This document shows positions 17,552-26,680 of a stretch of DNA of 64,000 nt, one piece after another. A program made the position numbers and the translations under genes. Position 1 is the stretch's first letter. The number at the start of each line of letters is the position of its first letter. This stretch comes from Saccharospirillum sp. (GTDB taxonomy: Bacteria > Pseudomonadota > Gammaproteobacteria > Pseudomonadales > Natronospirillaceae): contig JAIUML010000008.1 in NCBI GenBank assembly GCA_022565595.1, positions 109,415 through 173,414 on the forward strand, read 5' to 3'. The notes under the pieces were generated by a model. That model did not search any database. It worked only from the letters and a program-made list of their open reading frames with translations, and was not told the origin of the DNA.

Positions 17552-19939
17552 ATGAGCCAAACAAGAAATAATCATTATGTGCCTCAGTGGCACCAGAACG
17601 GGTTCATTGATGAGCGCGATAATCAATTGCGTCATCTCAAACGCCGTGATATTCAGCTAAAAGACGGATCAACCAAAGTTGTTTATGGGAAGAATTGGTT
17701 TACTGCCGCGCAGTGCTTTTATGAGAAAGACCTGTACTCGACATTTTTTGGCTCTTTTGTCAATGATGACATAGAAAGGAAGTTGTTTGGACCGATTGAT
17801 GATAATGGTGCAGATGCGGTTAAGGCGTTTCTTACTAATGATCAGGCTCAGTGGCACCATAACTTTCAGGATTTCTTTACTTACTTAGACGTACAGAAAT
17901 TACGGACGCCCAAAGGATTAGATTGGGTTAAAACAAAGTACCCTGAGTTAAATCAAATTCAGTTGATGACTGAGATGCAGGCTTTAAGAACTATTCACTG
18001 CACGCTATGGGCAGAAGGGGTTCGTGAGTTGGTATCAGCCGAAGATTCAGACATTAAATTCATCTTGTCAGATCATCCAGTAACTATCTTTAACTACGCG
18101 TGTCCACCAGACTCAGAATTATGTGCCTATCCCAATGATCCTGACATCGCCTTAAAGGGGTCTCAGACCATATTCCCTTTGGATAAAAATCGATGCTTGA
18201 TCTTGACGAATCTTGAATATGCTAATGACCCAAATGGTACGAACCCGTTAGAACAGCGAACAAACGCTACTAGAGTACGGCAGTCAATGGTCAATACAAT
18301 TAACTTCATCGCAAAAAGAAAGCTGAAACAAGATGAAGTGACCAAAATAAATCACATAATAAAGTCTAGATCCAAAGACGCAATTGCTGCAGGAAAAGAG
18401 ACCTGGCTTTACCCTGAAGACAGGCTAACTTGCAAGTGGTCTGAATTACGCCATGTTTTATTACCACCAACTGAAGAGCTATACAAATTCGGTGGAGAAA
18501 TGTACGCAGGTTATGAGGATGGCAGTACTTATTATCAGGATGAATTCGGCCGTACAAGCCCTCAAAATGAGAATCTGAAAAAAGAAACTAATGAAGAAAA
18601 ATTAGGAAGAAATGATTATTGTGGTTGCGGCAGTGGCCGAAAATATAAGCACTGTTGTAAAGATCTACCGGAGGAGTTGCGGACCAGTTGGAGTGAGCTG
18701 AGTGTACGTGAACGAAATTTAGCATTTTGCCGTGCAATCAAGGGGATTTTAGGACTTGATGCTGGTAAGACGTGGCTAGATATCAGGCGTGAAATTACTG
18801 AGAAACAAATTTCCGATATTTATAGTTTCTATTCTTTCATATGGCCTCGTGAAACAGATATCTATTCATTGCTACCAAGATCGGACGGCCGGTTCAGGGC
18901 TTTATACACAGGCGCTCTTGATGTTCGAGTTATCGGCCTTCACGCATTACCTATGGCTTCACTATTTAGTGAATTTCTTATCGAAAGCCCAATTATAAAT
19001 CCAAATAATGTTAATCCTGAGTTTAGCCCAATAAAGAACCCAGGAAAGTATAAGTACCAAGCACTAAAAGACATTTTGTTTATGTTGGAGTTAGAGCCGT
19101 ATATTGGTTATGGTATTATCAATCTAATTCCTGATCCGAGTAACTTCGATCTGCACTTAATGAGAGCCATGATGGACATGGCTACATCCCGAAGAGGAAC
19201 CGTACAAAGTCGGAAAGATTCCGAAGCTTATACAAAATTGGCAATTGAGGATTTTTTGAACTCAATACATATGATGCCTAGAGATGTAAAAATACGTTCA
19301 TTGGTTAGCGATTTTGGCATGCCTGAGAATCTCGCTGTGCAGTCGATTGATACGTTAGATGCGAATGCTGAGGCATCTCCATTGACCATGCTCCAGCCAA
19401 TAGAGCCAAGAGATGGAGGTCAACTTATGCAGTTTAGCATGTCTCCAAATTATGAAATGTCGCTATTTACAGCTCAGGTTACAGGCTCGGTTATCGTAAC
19501 CGACAGTGAGTCTAGGTGGTTAGAATATCAAGCGGCGCAGCACAGGCAAGCTGGCGTTGCTTCCTATCCGTGGAATGAGATATATGGGAAGCTGGTTCGA
19601 GTTCCAATGGATTATCACATGCTTGAACTTTACGTCAAAAGTCAGCAACACTTTACAACTTCTAGATCGATTTTAGTACTTGCGGATAAGCTAGTATTAG
19701 CAGATGAGCGCAACCCCGAGCAACTAGAAAATCTGAGTGATTTAATAGATCGTTTAAATAATAAGCTTGGCGAGATAGATGCCGATGAAGAAGCCGAGTT
19801 TGTGAATGGTGACTGTAAGATTTTAGTTCCTGATGGCGGTATACATGACAACAATGTTCAACGGTTGTTGGTACGTTCAGGGTGCCTAAAATACGATGAT
19901 AAAGTTCGTTCGATATATTATGTTAACTTGAAGGTGTAG
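17552..19939 (+). CDS. DUF4238 and SEC-C domain protein, 795 residues
   Basis: The N-terminus (NNHYVPQWHQNGF, residues 6-18) is typical of DUF4238, a family of unknown function found mostly in accessory regions; the domain extends to about residue 280 (SDHPVTIFNY near 171). A SEC-C zinc motif follows at about residues 352-372 (GRNDYCGCGSGRKYKHCCKD), a small metal-binding module also found in SecA. The last 420 residues are unrecognised. There is no signal peptide. AT-rich codon use sets it apart from the flanking chromosome. It is alone in a cassette that starts at 17461 and whose attC starts with GCCTAAC at 19945. A role in defence is possible but not shown. Confidence 0.8.
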   Translation: MSQTRNNHYVPQWHQNGFIDERDNQLRHLKRRDIQLKDGSTKVVYGKNWFTAAQCFYEKDLYSTFFGSFVNDDIERKLFGPIDDNGADAVKAFLTNDQAQWHHNFQDFFTYLDVQKLRTPKGLDWVKTKYPELNQIQLMTEMQALRTIHCTLWAEGVRELVSAEDSDIKFILSDHPVTIFNYACPPDSELCAYPNDPDIALKGSQTIFPLDKNRCLILTNLEYANDPNGTNPLEQRTNATRVRQSMVNTINFIAKRKLKQDEVTKINHIIKSRSKDAIAAGKETWLYPEDRLTCKWSELRHVLLPPTEELYKFGGEMYAGYEDGSTYYQDEFGRTSPQNENLKKETNEEKLGRNDYCGCGSGRKYKHCCKDLPEELRTSWSELSVRERNLAFCRAIKGILGLDAGKTWLDIRREITEKQISDIYSFYSFIWPRETDIYSLLPRSDGRFRALYTGALDVRVIGLHALPMASLFSEFLIESPIINPNNVNPEFSPIKNPGKYKYQALKDILFMLELEPYIGYGIINLIPDPSNFDLHLMRAMMDMATSRRGTVQSRKDSEAYTKLAIEDFLNSIHMMPRDVKIRSLVSDFGMPENLAVQSIDTLDANAEASPLTMLQPIEPRDGGQLMQFSMSPNYEMSLFTAQVTGSVIVTDSESRWLEYQAAQHRQAGVASYPWNEIYGKLVRVPMDYHMLELYVKSQQHFTTSRSILVLADKLVLADERNPEQLENLSDLIDRLNNKLGEIDADEEAEFVNGDCKILVPDGGIHDNNVQRLLVRSGCLKYDDKVRSIYYVNLKV

Positions 19940-19944
19940 AATAA

Positions 19945-19971
19945 GCCTAACAAATGCATGTTGTCGGACTG
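19945..19971 (+). other. 5' half of an attC-like site, cut by an IS3 remnant
   Basis: GCCTAACAAATGCATGTTGTCGG begins with the exact complement of GTTAGGC, which heads the same cassette at 17460. After about 27 bases the sequence passes directly into the end of an IS3-family element, so the 3' half of the site is missing. Confidence 0.65.
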
Positions 19972-20096
19972 TGAACTTCACCCGCTAGAGCGGACACCTC
20001 AACCTAATTAGGAGTCTGTTGATGCCAAGGTATACGCAGCCAAGAAGAACGTGGCAGTACAGCAACGAATTAAAGGCCAAAGCGGTTGAACTGAGG
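19972..20096 (+). mobile_element. IS3-family insertion sequence remnant (left end)
   Basis: The terminal repeat TGAACTTCACCCGCTAGAGC begins at 19972, followed by the leader GGAGTCTGTTG and the first codons of an orfA transposase. The element stops abruptly at about 20,096, so only about 125 bases remain. The end matches the IS end at 63,885 (shared core GGTGTCCG and TAGCGGG read from the inside out), so both copies belong to the same or related elements. Confidence 0.8.
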
Positions 20097-20111
20097 GCTT
20101 ATTGTGTATGA
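20022..20111 (+). pseudogene. IS3-family orfA transposase fragment
   Basis: The frame gives MPRYTQPRRTWQYSNELKAK and then AVEL before running into unrelated sequence and a stop (29 residues in all). This is the start of the helix-turn-helix OrfA protein of a common IS3 subgroup, which is normally about 100 residues. The fragment's stop overlaps the GTG of the next gene. Confidence 0.82.
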
Positions 20112-20967
20112 AATAATAGCTGCGGCTACAAACCTTACTGCTCTAGCAGTAATTGGATTCATATATGCTGCATACATAAAAAACCTTCGGGCTGTAAATC
20201 AGCTTAAGGATTCCCAGCTTAAAATATCAGAGCAGAACCTGAAGCTGTGGAAAGATAAAGCCTTGGGCCTTGAGCGAAGAGCGCCCGAGTTCATTGAGAA
20301 GCAGCTCAGCGAAAGAATAAAAATAAGAGAAGAAGAGATTTCTCGGCTGGCTGAAGATAGTGCGTCTCATGTAGAGCGGATTGCCCTTAAAAACCGAGAA
20401 ATACAGTCACTTCGAGATTCCATTGAAAAAGCGACTGAATTTCGAAAAAGCATAACCGTATGGGATAGCGAAGAAAAAGATTTTATAGAGGTTTCTGATA
20501 GTGACTTGGAGCAAAGACATATTGGGTCGGTATGTGTGGATACTGCAAGTCTAATGATCTGCGACCCATGGTACCCTAAGATGACCTCGGAAATGGAGAA
20601 AGAGGAGTTTCCGAAACAAGGGTATATGTATCAAATCATAAACTCCGGCGAATATTTTTGTACTGACGACGAAGATGATCCTTTACCGTCAGAGTTACTT
20701 GGTTTTGAAGAAGAGCTCACGGCAAAGGAATTGGTTGCTAGGGGGCTTGCTAGAAAAGTAGATTACAACGGGAATATGCCAGCCATAAACTCTAGCTATA
20801 TAGGAGGGGATATGCGCGATCCCGATTATAAAAAAATACGCCACTTATCTTTTGTTAATGGTCGTTTAGGTGCAGGGATCTCAATATCTATAGGCGCCGA
20901 TGGGGTTTATCCTGTTTACATTGAATACTATAAAGATGAAATACAAAGGATAATCATTGGTGTATAA
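20104..20967 (+). CDS. Membrane-anchored coiled-coil protein, unrecognised, 287 residues
   Basis: One membrane helix at residues 7-26 (ATNLTALAVIGFIYAAYI) is followed by a charged coiled coil (about 35-115) and a C-terminal globular domain. That domain has CVDTASLMICDPWYP (about 147-161) and GAGISISIGADGVYPVYIEY (about 258-277), a pairing seen in DUF4241-like or related small domains of unknown role; I am not certain of the family. The start is GTG at 20104; the original 5' end was probably altered when the IS3 element inserted, so the native start could be lost. It is AT-rich and lies in the cassette region. A truncated attC-like site follows. Confidence 0.65.
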   Translation: MYEIIAAATNLTALAVIGFIYAAYIKNLRAVNQLKDSQLKISEQNLKLWKDKALGLERRAPEFIEKQLSERIKIREEEISRLAEDSASHVERIALKNREIQSLRDSIEKATEFRKSITVWDSEEKDFIEVSDSDLEQRHIGSVCVDTASLMICDPWYPKMTSEMEKEEFPKQGYMYQIINSGEYFCTDDEDDPLPSELLGFEEELTAKELVARGLARKVDYNGNMPAINSSYIGGDMRDPDYKKIRHLSFVNGRLGAGISISIGADGVYPVYIEYYKDEIQRIIIGV

Positions 20968-20970
20968 ACT

Positions 20971-21035
20971 TATAACAAGGCAGTGCACGCGACAAACGCG
21001 TGATTGCGGCGTTCACACGTATAGAGATCTAAGAA
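20971..21035 (+). other. Truncated attC-like site at the right end of the array
   Basis: TATAACAAGGCAGTGCACGCG follows the stop of the last cassette gene. It looks like the 5' half of an attC site and has the TGCACGCG arm common in such sites, but no GTTRRRY end follows before the stop of the converging chromosomal gene at 21044. It may mark the island edge. Confidence 0.45.
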
Positions 21036-21043
21036 AGTATTTC

Positions 21044-23635
21044 CTAAGGCCACCAACACAAAGCCCGCTGATCCATAACATCCGCAATAAACCGCAACCT
21101 CTCCTCACTGGTATCATATACCGCCAAACAGCCAGCAATAGCCGGATCCCCCGCCACTTCACTATCTTCAGGGTGCGGTAGTACCGGGCAACGCTGCAAA
21201 GCTTCCAACCGCACCTGACTATCCCGGTTGTGCGGAAACAGCGCGACGTAGCCGGTCTGGTTTTCCACCAGATCCATAAAAAAGTGGGAACCGTAGGAAA
21301 GGTCGGGGATCAGGCCACGGCCGAGGTCGGCGACTTCTACCAGTATTTTCACGCGGTGTATGTCGGCAAAGCCGACCGGTACGCCGAGTTCCGGGCTGCT
21401 GGAACCCCAGCGGCCGGGGCCGATGAGCATGATGATGTCGTCTTCTTTGAACTGCCGATTCCAGTCGCCAATCAGTTGGCCCACGCCGCGTTTTTGCGGC
21501 ATCGATAACAGGCTGTAGGCTTCGGCGTCTACCAGCATTACCCGGCTGAAGGTCCAGTCCATGTTGCCGCCCATGAAGTGGCCATCGGTCTGGAACAGGC
21601 GTTGGTCTTCGGTAACTTTTTTCGGCCATTCGATGGGGCGGTCGGCGCCGTGCGTTGCCAGGGGGCGGCATTGCACCAGGTTGAAGTGGGGCTGGCCCTG
21701 GTCGTCCAGGCGCAGGGTGAATTCAATGTCGACCGGGTGGCCGTAGGCCTGTTCGAGGCGTTGCAGTATTTGTTGCAGGTTTTCTACGAAGGGGCTTTGC
21801 TGCAGCAGGCGGTTGAAGGTGAGCCGCCAGATCGGGTTGGGCAATTTGAGTTCGCGGGCGCGGTTGCTGGCGTCTCTGTCGACCTCTGCGAGCCAGTCGA
21901 TGGGTAGTTTTGAGGCGTTGGCCATCAGTTGTTGCGCCGGTATTGTTGTCAGGTCGCCTGAAGCAACGTCGAGTACATCGACTCGGTGTTGTGAATAACG
22001 GTAGCGATCGTCCCGGCTTTTGTAGGGTTGTTTGCCGGGCTGGTCGAGGGCGATCACGGCGGCGTGGTCGCCTTCTATGCGGTCTACCGCTCGGGTGCCC
22101 AGGCCCATCACCAGCCGTACCATGCCAGCGCTCGGGTCCATGCTGTCGTCCCAAACGAAGGCATTGCGGGAGATGCCGACGCCCGCCGCGTCCGGCAGGT
22201 AATACTGGCCGTGGTAGCAGCCATTGACGCGTTGTATCAACAGCGCCATTGGTTCTTCCTGATCCTGCAGCCCGCGCTGTTCGCGGTAGTGCAGGGCATC
22301 GTTACTCAGGGCGGAGGCATAAACGGTGCGAATCGCCTGTTTGAGCGCTGCCAGGCGCTCTTCCGGGCTGCCCTGGTTGACCAGGAATTCGCTGTCGTAT
22401 TTGCCGGCGAAGGCGTTACCGAAGCCGTCTTCGAGCAAACTGCTGGAGCGCACCATGATGGGGTATTGGCCGTAGTAGTCGAGCAGGCCTTCGAGCCCCT
22501 GGTGGATTTCCGTCGGGAACTCGCCGTTTTTTATCGCTTCGCGCAGGGCGGCGGCTTCGCTGTAGTAACTAGCTTTGGTGCGTTGTTGCATAAAGCGCGG
22601 CCAGCAGCCGTTGTGTACCAGGAACGAGTAAAAGGCATCGGCGCCCAGGTACCAGGAGTCGTGCGGGTCCAGCCGGTGTTCGGCCAGTTCGGGTTCGTGC
22701 TGCGCGACCATGGCGCGGGCCAACAGCATGCCCACCGCCTTGCCACCAATAAAACCGCTGCCCAGCAAGCGCTGGCGAATGCTGATGAGGTCCGCCAGTG
22801 ATAAATAACGGTCCGCCAGTGCCAACATTCGATCGTTGCGGGCAATCATCGCGGTTAGAATACGCGTTTTGAGTTCATCGTCCTGGCGGTCGTCGGCAAG
22901 GCTCTGTTCGGCTTGTACAAAGAGTTGATCCCAGAAATCGAGCGCCTGGCTTCGGCTGGCGGCGGCTTCCCGTTCGGCAATCTGCGCCTGAAGCGCGGTT
23001 GCCGAGGCGCTGTCGAGCACCGGCTCGAAGGCATCGTCGGCGTGCCAATGGTGTGGCAAAAAGAGCGTAGGGCTCTGCCGCTGCCAGACCTTGACCGGTT
23101 GCAACTGCCGCTCTTCGCCATTGTGGTGAATGTCGATCAACACCTGGGTGGTTTGCCGAATGCGGGCCAGGGTTCTGCTGGAATGGCGCGGGGCGATGAG
23201 CGCGAAGTAGGCCACGGTATCCAGTTCATAGAGGTAGGGGCAAACCACCCGGAAGAAGTGCCCGACCATGGTGTCCGTCGCCCAGGCATCGAGCAGGTCA
23301 GACAGGCTGTCAAACACATAGAAGGCGCCGGGCCCGTAGTCGGTAATCAACTGCCAGACGCGTTGGGTGAAGGATTCAAAACCGCCGTGCGCATCGATCG
23401 GAACAACACGAATGCCGGGCCCGGCTTCCAGCAAGGGTGGGTGCTGGCCAAAGCGCAGGTAAATGATCTCGCGTTGCTGTGCGACCGCCGCCCTGGCAAA
23501 GGGTGTGACCAGGCGCTGGTAGTCGGCCAGGTCGCTCACCCGCCAGACGACGTTATCACCAATGCGCAAGGCATCGAGCAGGCGATCGAGATCGGCAATG
23601 CCGGTTGAGACGCGTTGGGGGTCGGCGTTGGGCAT
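21044..23635 (-). CDS. PEP/pyruvate-binding domain protein with a RecA/KaiC-like N-terminus
   Basis: This 863-residue protein starts at ATG 23635, four bases after CGGAGG; longer frames lack this. The N-terminal 200 residues begin STGIADLDRLLDALRIGDNV, like KaiC/RecA-type proteins, but I see no clear Walker A motif. The middle is a PPDK/PEP-synthase-type ATP-grasp domain, with YPIMVRSSSLLEDGFGNAFAGKYDS (about residues 397-421) and EFTLRLDDQGQPHFNLVQCRPL. The swivelling histidine domain and the PEP-binding barrel of true PEP synthase are absent. It could be an ATP-dependent phosphotransfer or signalling protein; its reaction is unknown. It converges on the cassette array. Confidence 0.82.
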   Translation of the reverse strand: MPNADPQRVSTGIADLDRLLDALRIGDNVVWRVSDLADYQRLVTPFARAAVAQQREIIYLRFGQHPPLLEAGPGIRVVPIDAHGGFESFTQRVWQLITDYGPGAFYVFDSLSDLLDAWATDTMVGHFFRVVCPYLYELDTVAYFALIAPRHSSRTLARIRQTTQVLIDIHHNGEERQLQPVKVWQRQSPTLFLPHHWHADDAFEPVLDSASATALQAQIAEREAAASRSQALDFWDQLFVQAEQSLADDRQDDELKTRILTAMIARNDRMLALADRYLSLADLISIRQRLLGSGFIGGKAVGMLLARAMVAQHEPELAEHRLDPHDSWYLGADAFYSFLVHNGCWPRFMQQRTKASYYSEAAALREAIKNGEFPTEIHQGLEGLLDYYGQYPIMVRSSSLLEDGFGNAFAGKYDSEFLVNQGSPEERLAALKQAIRTVYASALSNDALHYREQRGLQDQEEPMALLIQRVNGCYHGQYYLPDAAGVGISRNAFVWDDSMDPSAGMVRLVMGLGTRAVDRIEGDHAAVIALDQPGKQPYKSRDDRYRYSQHRVDVLDVASGDLTTIPAQQLMANASKLPIDWLAEVDRDASNRARELKLPNPIWRLTFNRLLQQSPFVENLQQILQRLEQAYGHPVDIEFTLRLDDQGQPHFNLVQCRPLATHGADRPIEWPKKVTEDQRLFQTDGHFMGGNMDWTFSRVMLVDAEAYSLLSMPQKRGVGQLIGDWNRQFKEDDIIMLIGPGRWGSSSPELGVPVGFADIHRVKILVEVADLGRGLIPDLSYGSHFFMDLVENQTGYVALFPHNRDSQVRLEALQRCPVLPHPEDSEVAGDPAIAGCLAVYDTSEERLRFIADVMDQRALCWWP

Positions 23636-23696
23636 GGTGCCTCCGTTGGTTGCCAACAGCACCATACTCCGACCCTCGCGCCCTCGGCAAGCTTGC

Positions 23697-24170
23697 TTAA
23701 CGGTGTTTTGGGCGCAGCCGCACGTAGAGGGTGCGCTTTACCGTGCAGACGAGGTTCTGATCCTGGTCGCGAACGTGAACCACAAATTCCGGGAAATACT
23801 TCTCGCCAGACTCGGTGTGGTGCTTGATGTCGTGCAGTTGCGTGTCTTCGATGTGGAACTCGGCGGTCAGCCGGCCCTTGCCGGGGGCGATGAAGTCGAT
23901 GTCGGCGCTCTTGTCCCAGATCAGGTAGCGATCCCAGCCGAGGCAGCCGAAGAGCATCAGGGCGTAAATCGGGTCCGTCATCGAGAACAGGCTGCCACCG
24001 TATTGGGTGTTGTTGATGTTGCGCGTCCAGGGGCGCCACTTCAGGTCAACCCGGGTGTAGCGGAAGTCCTCACTGATGTGAACGATTTTGATGCCGGTGA
24101 ACAGAAAGGGGGGCCAGAGGTTCATCACCCACTTGAACAGAATGGGGTGCTTGAAGAAAAGGTTTCTCAT
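23697..24170 (-). CDS. DUF4442 (hotdog-fold) thioesterase-like protein
   Basis: This 157-residue protein is made from the ATG at 24170; the longer frame upstream is unlikely to be translated. It fits the DUF4442 group of the hotdog superfamily, with FKWVMNLWPPFLFTGIKIV at the N-terminus and the central NINNTQYGGSLFSMTDPIY. Such proteins are thought to act on acyl-thioesters, but the substrate is unknown. It lies 61 bases downstream of the start of the PEP/pyruvate gene's promoter side, so the two genes may be co-transcribed. Confidence 0.75.
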   Translation of the reverse strand: MRNLFFKHPILFKWVMNLWPPFLFTGIKIVHISEDFRYTRVDLKWRPWTRNINNTQYGGSLFSMTDPIYALMLFGCLGWDRYLIWDKSADIDFIAPGKGRLTAEFHIEDTQLHDIKHHTESGEKYFPEFVVHVRDQDQNLVCTVKRTLYVRLRPKHR

Positions 24171-24401
24171 GTTGGGCTCGAGTGGATGATCAGCGCGGAT
24201 TATAGAGATCCAGACGGTAGAGCGGGAAGCGCCGGTGGCTGTTTTACGCCCTGAGGGCAATAAAGCCCGGCTTTCAATGGGAGTCTTTTCTGTGGTGATG
24301 AGGATGGCTATTTTTTCAGTAAAATAACGCCGTAAATTTCCTGGCCATCCTATGGTGTAAGGTGAGGTGCAAAGCACTTCTGCTGAGCCTGCCATTCTGA
24401 T

Positions 24402-24427
24402 CTCCAACGAGTGGGGCCTCGTTGGAG
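24402..24427. other. Perfect 10-bp hairpin after the sigma54 activator gene
   Basis: CTCCAACGAG and CTCGTTGGAG flank a six-base loop. It lies 37 bases past the stop of the minus-strand activator gene and could end or stabilise its transcript. There is no clear U run in either direction. The gap from 24171 to 24463 holds nothing else I recognise. Confidence 0.45.
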
Positions 24428-24463
24428 CTGGGAGGGTTGATGGGTTTACTCACGGCCGCTTTT

Positions 24464-26149
24464 TTATTGCCCTTGTCGCGATCTGATCTTCTGCAAACGG
24501 TAGGAGAGCTTGGGCCTTGTCAGGCCAAGCTCGCGCGCGGCTGCGCTCAGGTTGCCGCGACAGCGCTCCACGGTGGTCAGGATCAGTTCCTCCTCCAGTG
24601 CTTCCAGGGAGCCGCTTTGGTGCAGCAGATGCTGTGCGGTTTCAGTGGGTGCTTCTTTCTGGGTTGAAGTGGAGGGCGGCTGAGTAACCGGTGTGGGTGC
24701 TGGAGGTGCCGAGCCAAAACTCAGGTTCGGGAACAACTGCTCGGAGTTGATGCAGTCCCCATTAGGCACAATGATGACGCCGCGCTCGATCATGTTTTCT
24801 AGCTCGCGGATATTCCCCGGCCAGTTGTAATGTTCAAGGTTGTTCAGCGCAGCCCGGGTTAAACCCCGCACCTTTTTGCTGTGTCGGGCGTTGTACTTGG
24901 CGAGAAACCGCTCTACCAGCAAGGGAATGTCTTCCCGGCGTTCACGCAGTGGCGGAATCACCACCGGGAAAATGTTCAACCGGTAGTACAGGTCCATACG
25001 GAAGCGCCCCTCCTGAGCGGCGCGGGCCAGGTCCACATTGGTGGCTGCCACCAGGCGCACATCGACCTTGCGTGTGCGGGTATCACCGACACGCTCGATC
25101 TCACCTTCTTGCAACACCCGCAGAAGTTTCGCCTGAGCTGCCATCGACAACTCGCCAACTTCATCCAGAAACAGTGTGCCCTTATGGGCGCGCTCAAACC
25201 GGCCTGGCCGGGACTTTTGCGCCCCGGTAAAGGCCCCTTTTTCGGCACCGAACAACTCGCTCTCCAGAAGCTCTTCCGGCATGGCCGCGCAGTTAATGGC
25301 GACAAACGGCTGATCTGCGCGCTGGCTGACTTGATGAATGGAACGGGCAAACAACTCCTTGCCGACCCCGGTTTCGCCCAGCAATAGAACGGTTACATCA
25401 CTGCCGGCGGCTTTCTTCACCAGGGTAGTGGTCTCGGTAAAGGCACTCGACTGACCAACGAGATCGACAAAGGACGTCTTGTCATCGAGTGAATAGCGCA
25501 GGTGCTCCACCTGGGTCTGCAATTCGACAATCTGGTCTGCCAACCGCTCCGGCTCGAAGTAACGCAGGTCCTGAGTGATCTCCTCTCCCCAGTCCGCCAC
25601 CAGACGGCCGACGATCATGCATTCCTCGTCACCACAGCCCCGGCAACTGATCTCACGAAACAACACCGGCTTGCGCATAATGGCGCTGGTGTAGCCCGAG
25701 GCATAGCCGATTTGCGTCCAGCAGACAGACTCCTGATGCTTGCCATACAGCTCCAGATGCACATCCGCTTCGTGTGAGTTCTCCCAGGCAAACTGCCCAA
25801 AAAAACGCCCGGCTGCGACATCAATATCGAAGTGTACCGGGGTCACATTCACAATGCCTTCCAGAGAGTGCAACTGTGGCCCCAGGTTCATCAGGTCATC
25901 GTCACTCGCCTCGGGCATGATGGTGCGTACCATCTCGGCATCGCGCTGACCAGAGGCATACCCCATACGCGTTAACACCCCGCGCGCTCGATCCATTCCC
26001 AGGGTTTCCACCAGTTCACGCCGCAAGGACGCTAGCGCATGGGTGTGCAACAACACCATGCGTTGACCTTCCAGCGAAATATAACCGGACTTGAACGACA
26101 GATTTAACCTGGCCGCAAGATCCGGCCGTGGTGCGAAATCGGGCATCAT
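24464..26149 (-). CDS. dmpR: V4R-domain sigma54-dependent activator of phenol catabolism (DmpR/PoxR type)
   Basis: This 561-residue regulator has an N-terminal XylR-type sensor region (about 10-120), then a V4R zinc-binding effector domain (about 140-205, with [15 protein letters not shown]). The AAA+ core (about 232-460) has Walker [12 protein letters not shown], the GAFTGA loop that contacts sigma54, and the Walker B motif [10 protein letters not shown] Fis-type helix-turn-helix ([20 protein letters not shown]) ends it. Direct binding of phenol to the sensor domain is the known trigger in DmpR. It is divergent from dmpK, and an inverted-repeat site and a -24/-12 promoter lie between. AGGAG before ATG 26149 supports the start. 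Confidence 0.95.
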   Translation of the reverse strand: MMPDFAPRPDLAARLNLSFKSGYISLEGQRMVLLHTHALASLRRELVETLGMDRARGVLTRMGYASGQRDAEMVRTIMPEASDDDLMNLGPQLHSLEGIVNVTPVHFDIDVAAGRFFGQFAWENSHEADVHLELYGKHQESVCWTQIGYASGYTSAIMRKPVLFREISCRGCGDEECMIVGRLVADWGEEITQDLRYFEPERLADQIVELQTQVEHLRYSLDDKTSFVDLVGQSSAFTETTTLVKKAAGSDVTVLLLGETGVGKELFARSIHQVSQRADQPFVAINCAAMPEELLESELFGAEKGAFTGAQKSRPGRFERAHKGTLFLDEVGELSMAAQAKLLRVLQEGEIERVGDTRTRKVDVRLVAATNVDLARAAQEGRFRMDLYYRLNIFPVVIPPLRERREDIPLLVERFLAKYNARHSKKVRGLTRAALNNLEHYNWPGNIRELENMIERGVIIVPNGDCINSEQLFPNLSFGSAPPAPTPVTQPPSTSTQKEAPTETAQHLLHQSGSLEALEEELILTTVERCRGNLSAAARELGLTRPKLSYRLQKIRSRQGQ

Positions 26150-26236
26150 CCAACACTCCTGAACAGCAGACAGCGCGTTTATTGTGATTATCGCAACAGT
26201 TGCTCGTGTTCGAACCTGGTAAAAAGCCTAATCCAT

Positions 26237-26266
26237 TTTGATCAAGTATTTCACCAAATCATCAAA
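26237..26266 (+). promoter_or_regulatory. Candidate upstream activator site for DmpR
   Basis: TTTGATCAAG at 26237-26246 and AAATCATCAAA at 26256-26266 form an imperfect inverted repeat with TTTGAT/ATCAAA ends. This resembles known DmpR/XylR half-sites (TTGATCAAT-like). It lies about 95-125 bases before the -24 element, as usual for enhancers of sigma54 promoters. Confidence 0.65.
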
Positions 26267-26360
26267 TTTTTTTCTTATTTAGTAATTTCGCCAATTTAAC
26301 ATAATTTCAGAAATAATGTCTTTTCCTTAAAAATCCAGCAAAAACAACAACTTGGCATTT

Positions 26361-26376
26361 TGGCACGGCTACTGCA
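26361..26376 (+). promoter_or_regulatory. Sigma54 (-24/-12) promoter of the phenol operon
   Basis: TGGCACGGCTACTGCA fits the consensus TGGCAC-N5-TTGC[AT], with the invariant GG and GC correctly spaced and one deviation (C for T before GCA). It is about 77 bases before dmpK, so transcription would start near 26,388. An A/T-rich tract upstream would favour bending. Confidence 0.85.
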
Positions 26377-26452
26377 ATACCAGACTCACAGAGTCGCGCC
26401 CAAAACGGCGCAGACATCGACACCCGATAAAAACAAAGAGTGGGTCACAGAT

Positions 26453-26680
26453 ATGGCAATTTTTCATCAGCAGCGTTACGTGCGCATCACCGGAGAGCGG
26501 GACGATGGTTTCGTCGAATTCGACTTCTCCCTGGGCGACCCGGACCTCTACGTCGAACTCATTCTGCCACGCCCGGCCTTCGACAGCTTTTGTGAAAACA
26601 ACGACGTGCAATACCTGACCGACGCCGAAGCAAAAGCCGTGGATGAAGACCGCGCCAAGTGGAGTCAGGGCGGGCTTTAA
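26453..26680 (+). CDS. dmpK: Phenol hydroxylase assembly protein DmpK
   Basis: This 75-residue protein is the first gene after the sigma54 promoter. It starts MAIFHQQRYVRITGERDDGF at ATG 26453, as DmpK/PhyA proteins do. In the multicomponent phenol hydroxylase, DmpK is needed for assembly of the active oxygenase and is not part of the final catalytic complex. It is separated from dmpL by 266 bases that hold a large palindrome, whereas these genes lie closer together in the pVI150 dmp operon. Confidence 0.9.
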   Translation: MAIFHQQRYVRITGERDDGFVEFDFSLGDPDLYVELILPRPAFDSFCENNDVQYLTDAEAKAVDEDRAKWSQGGL

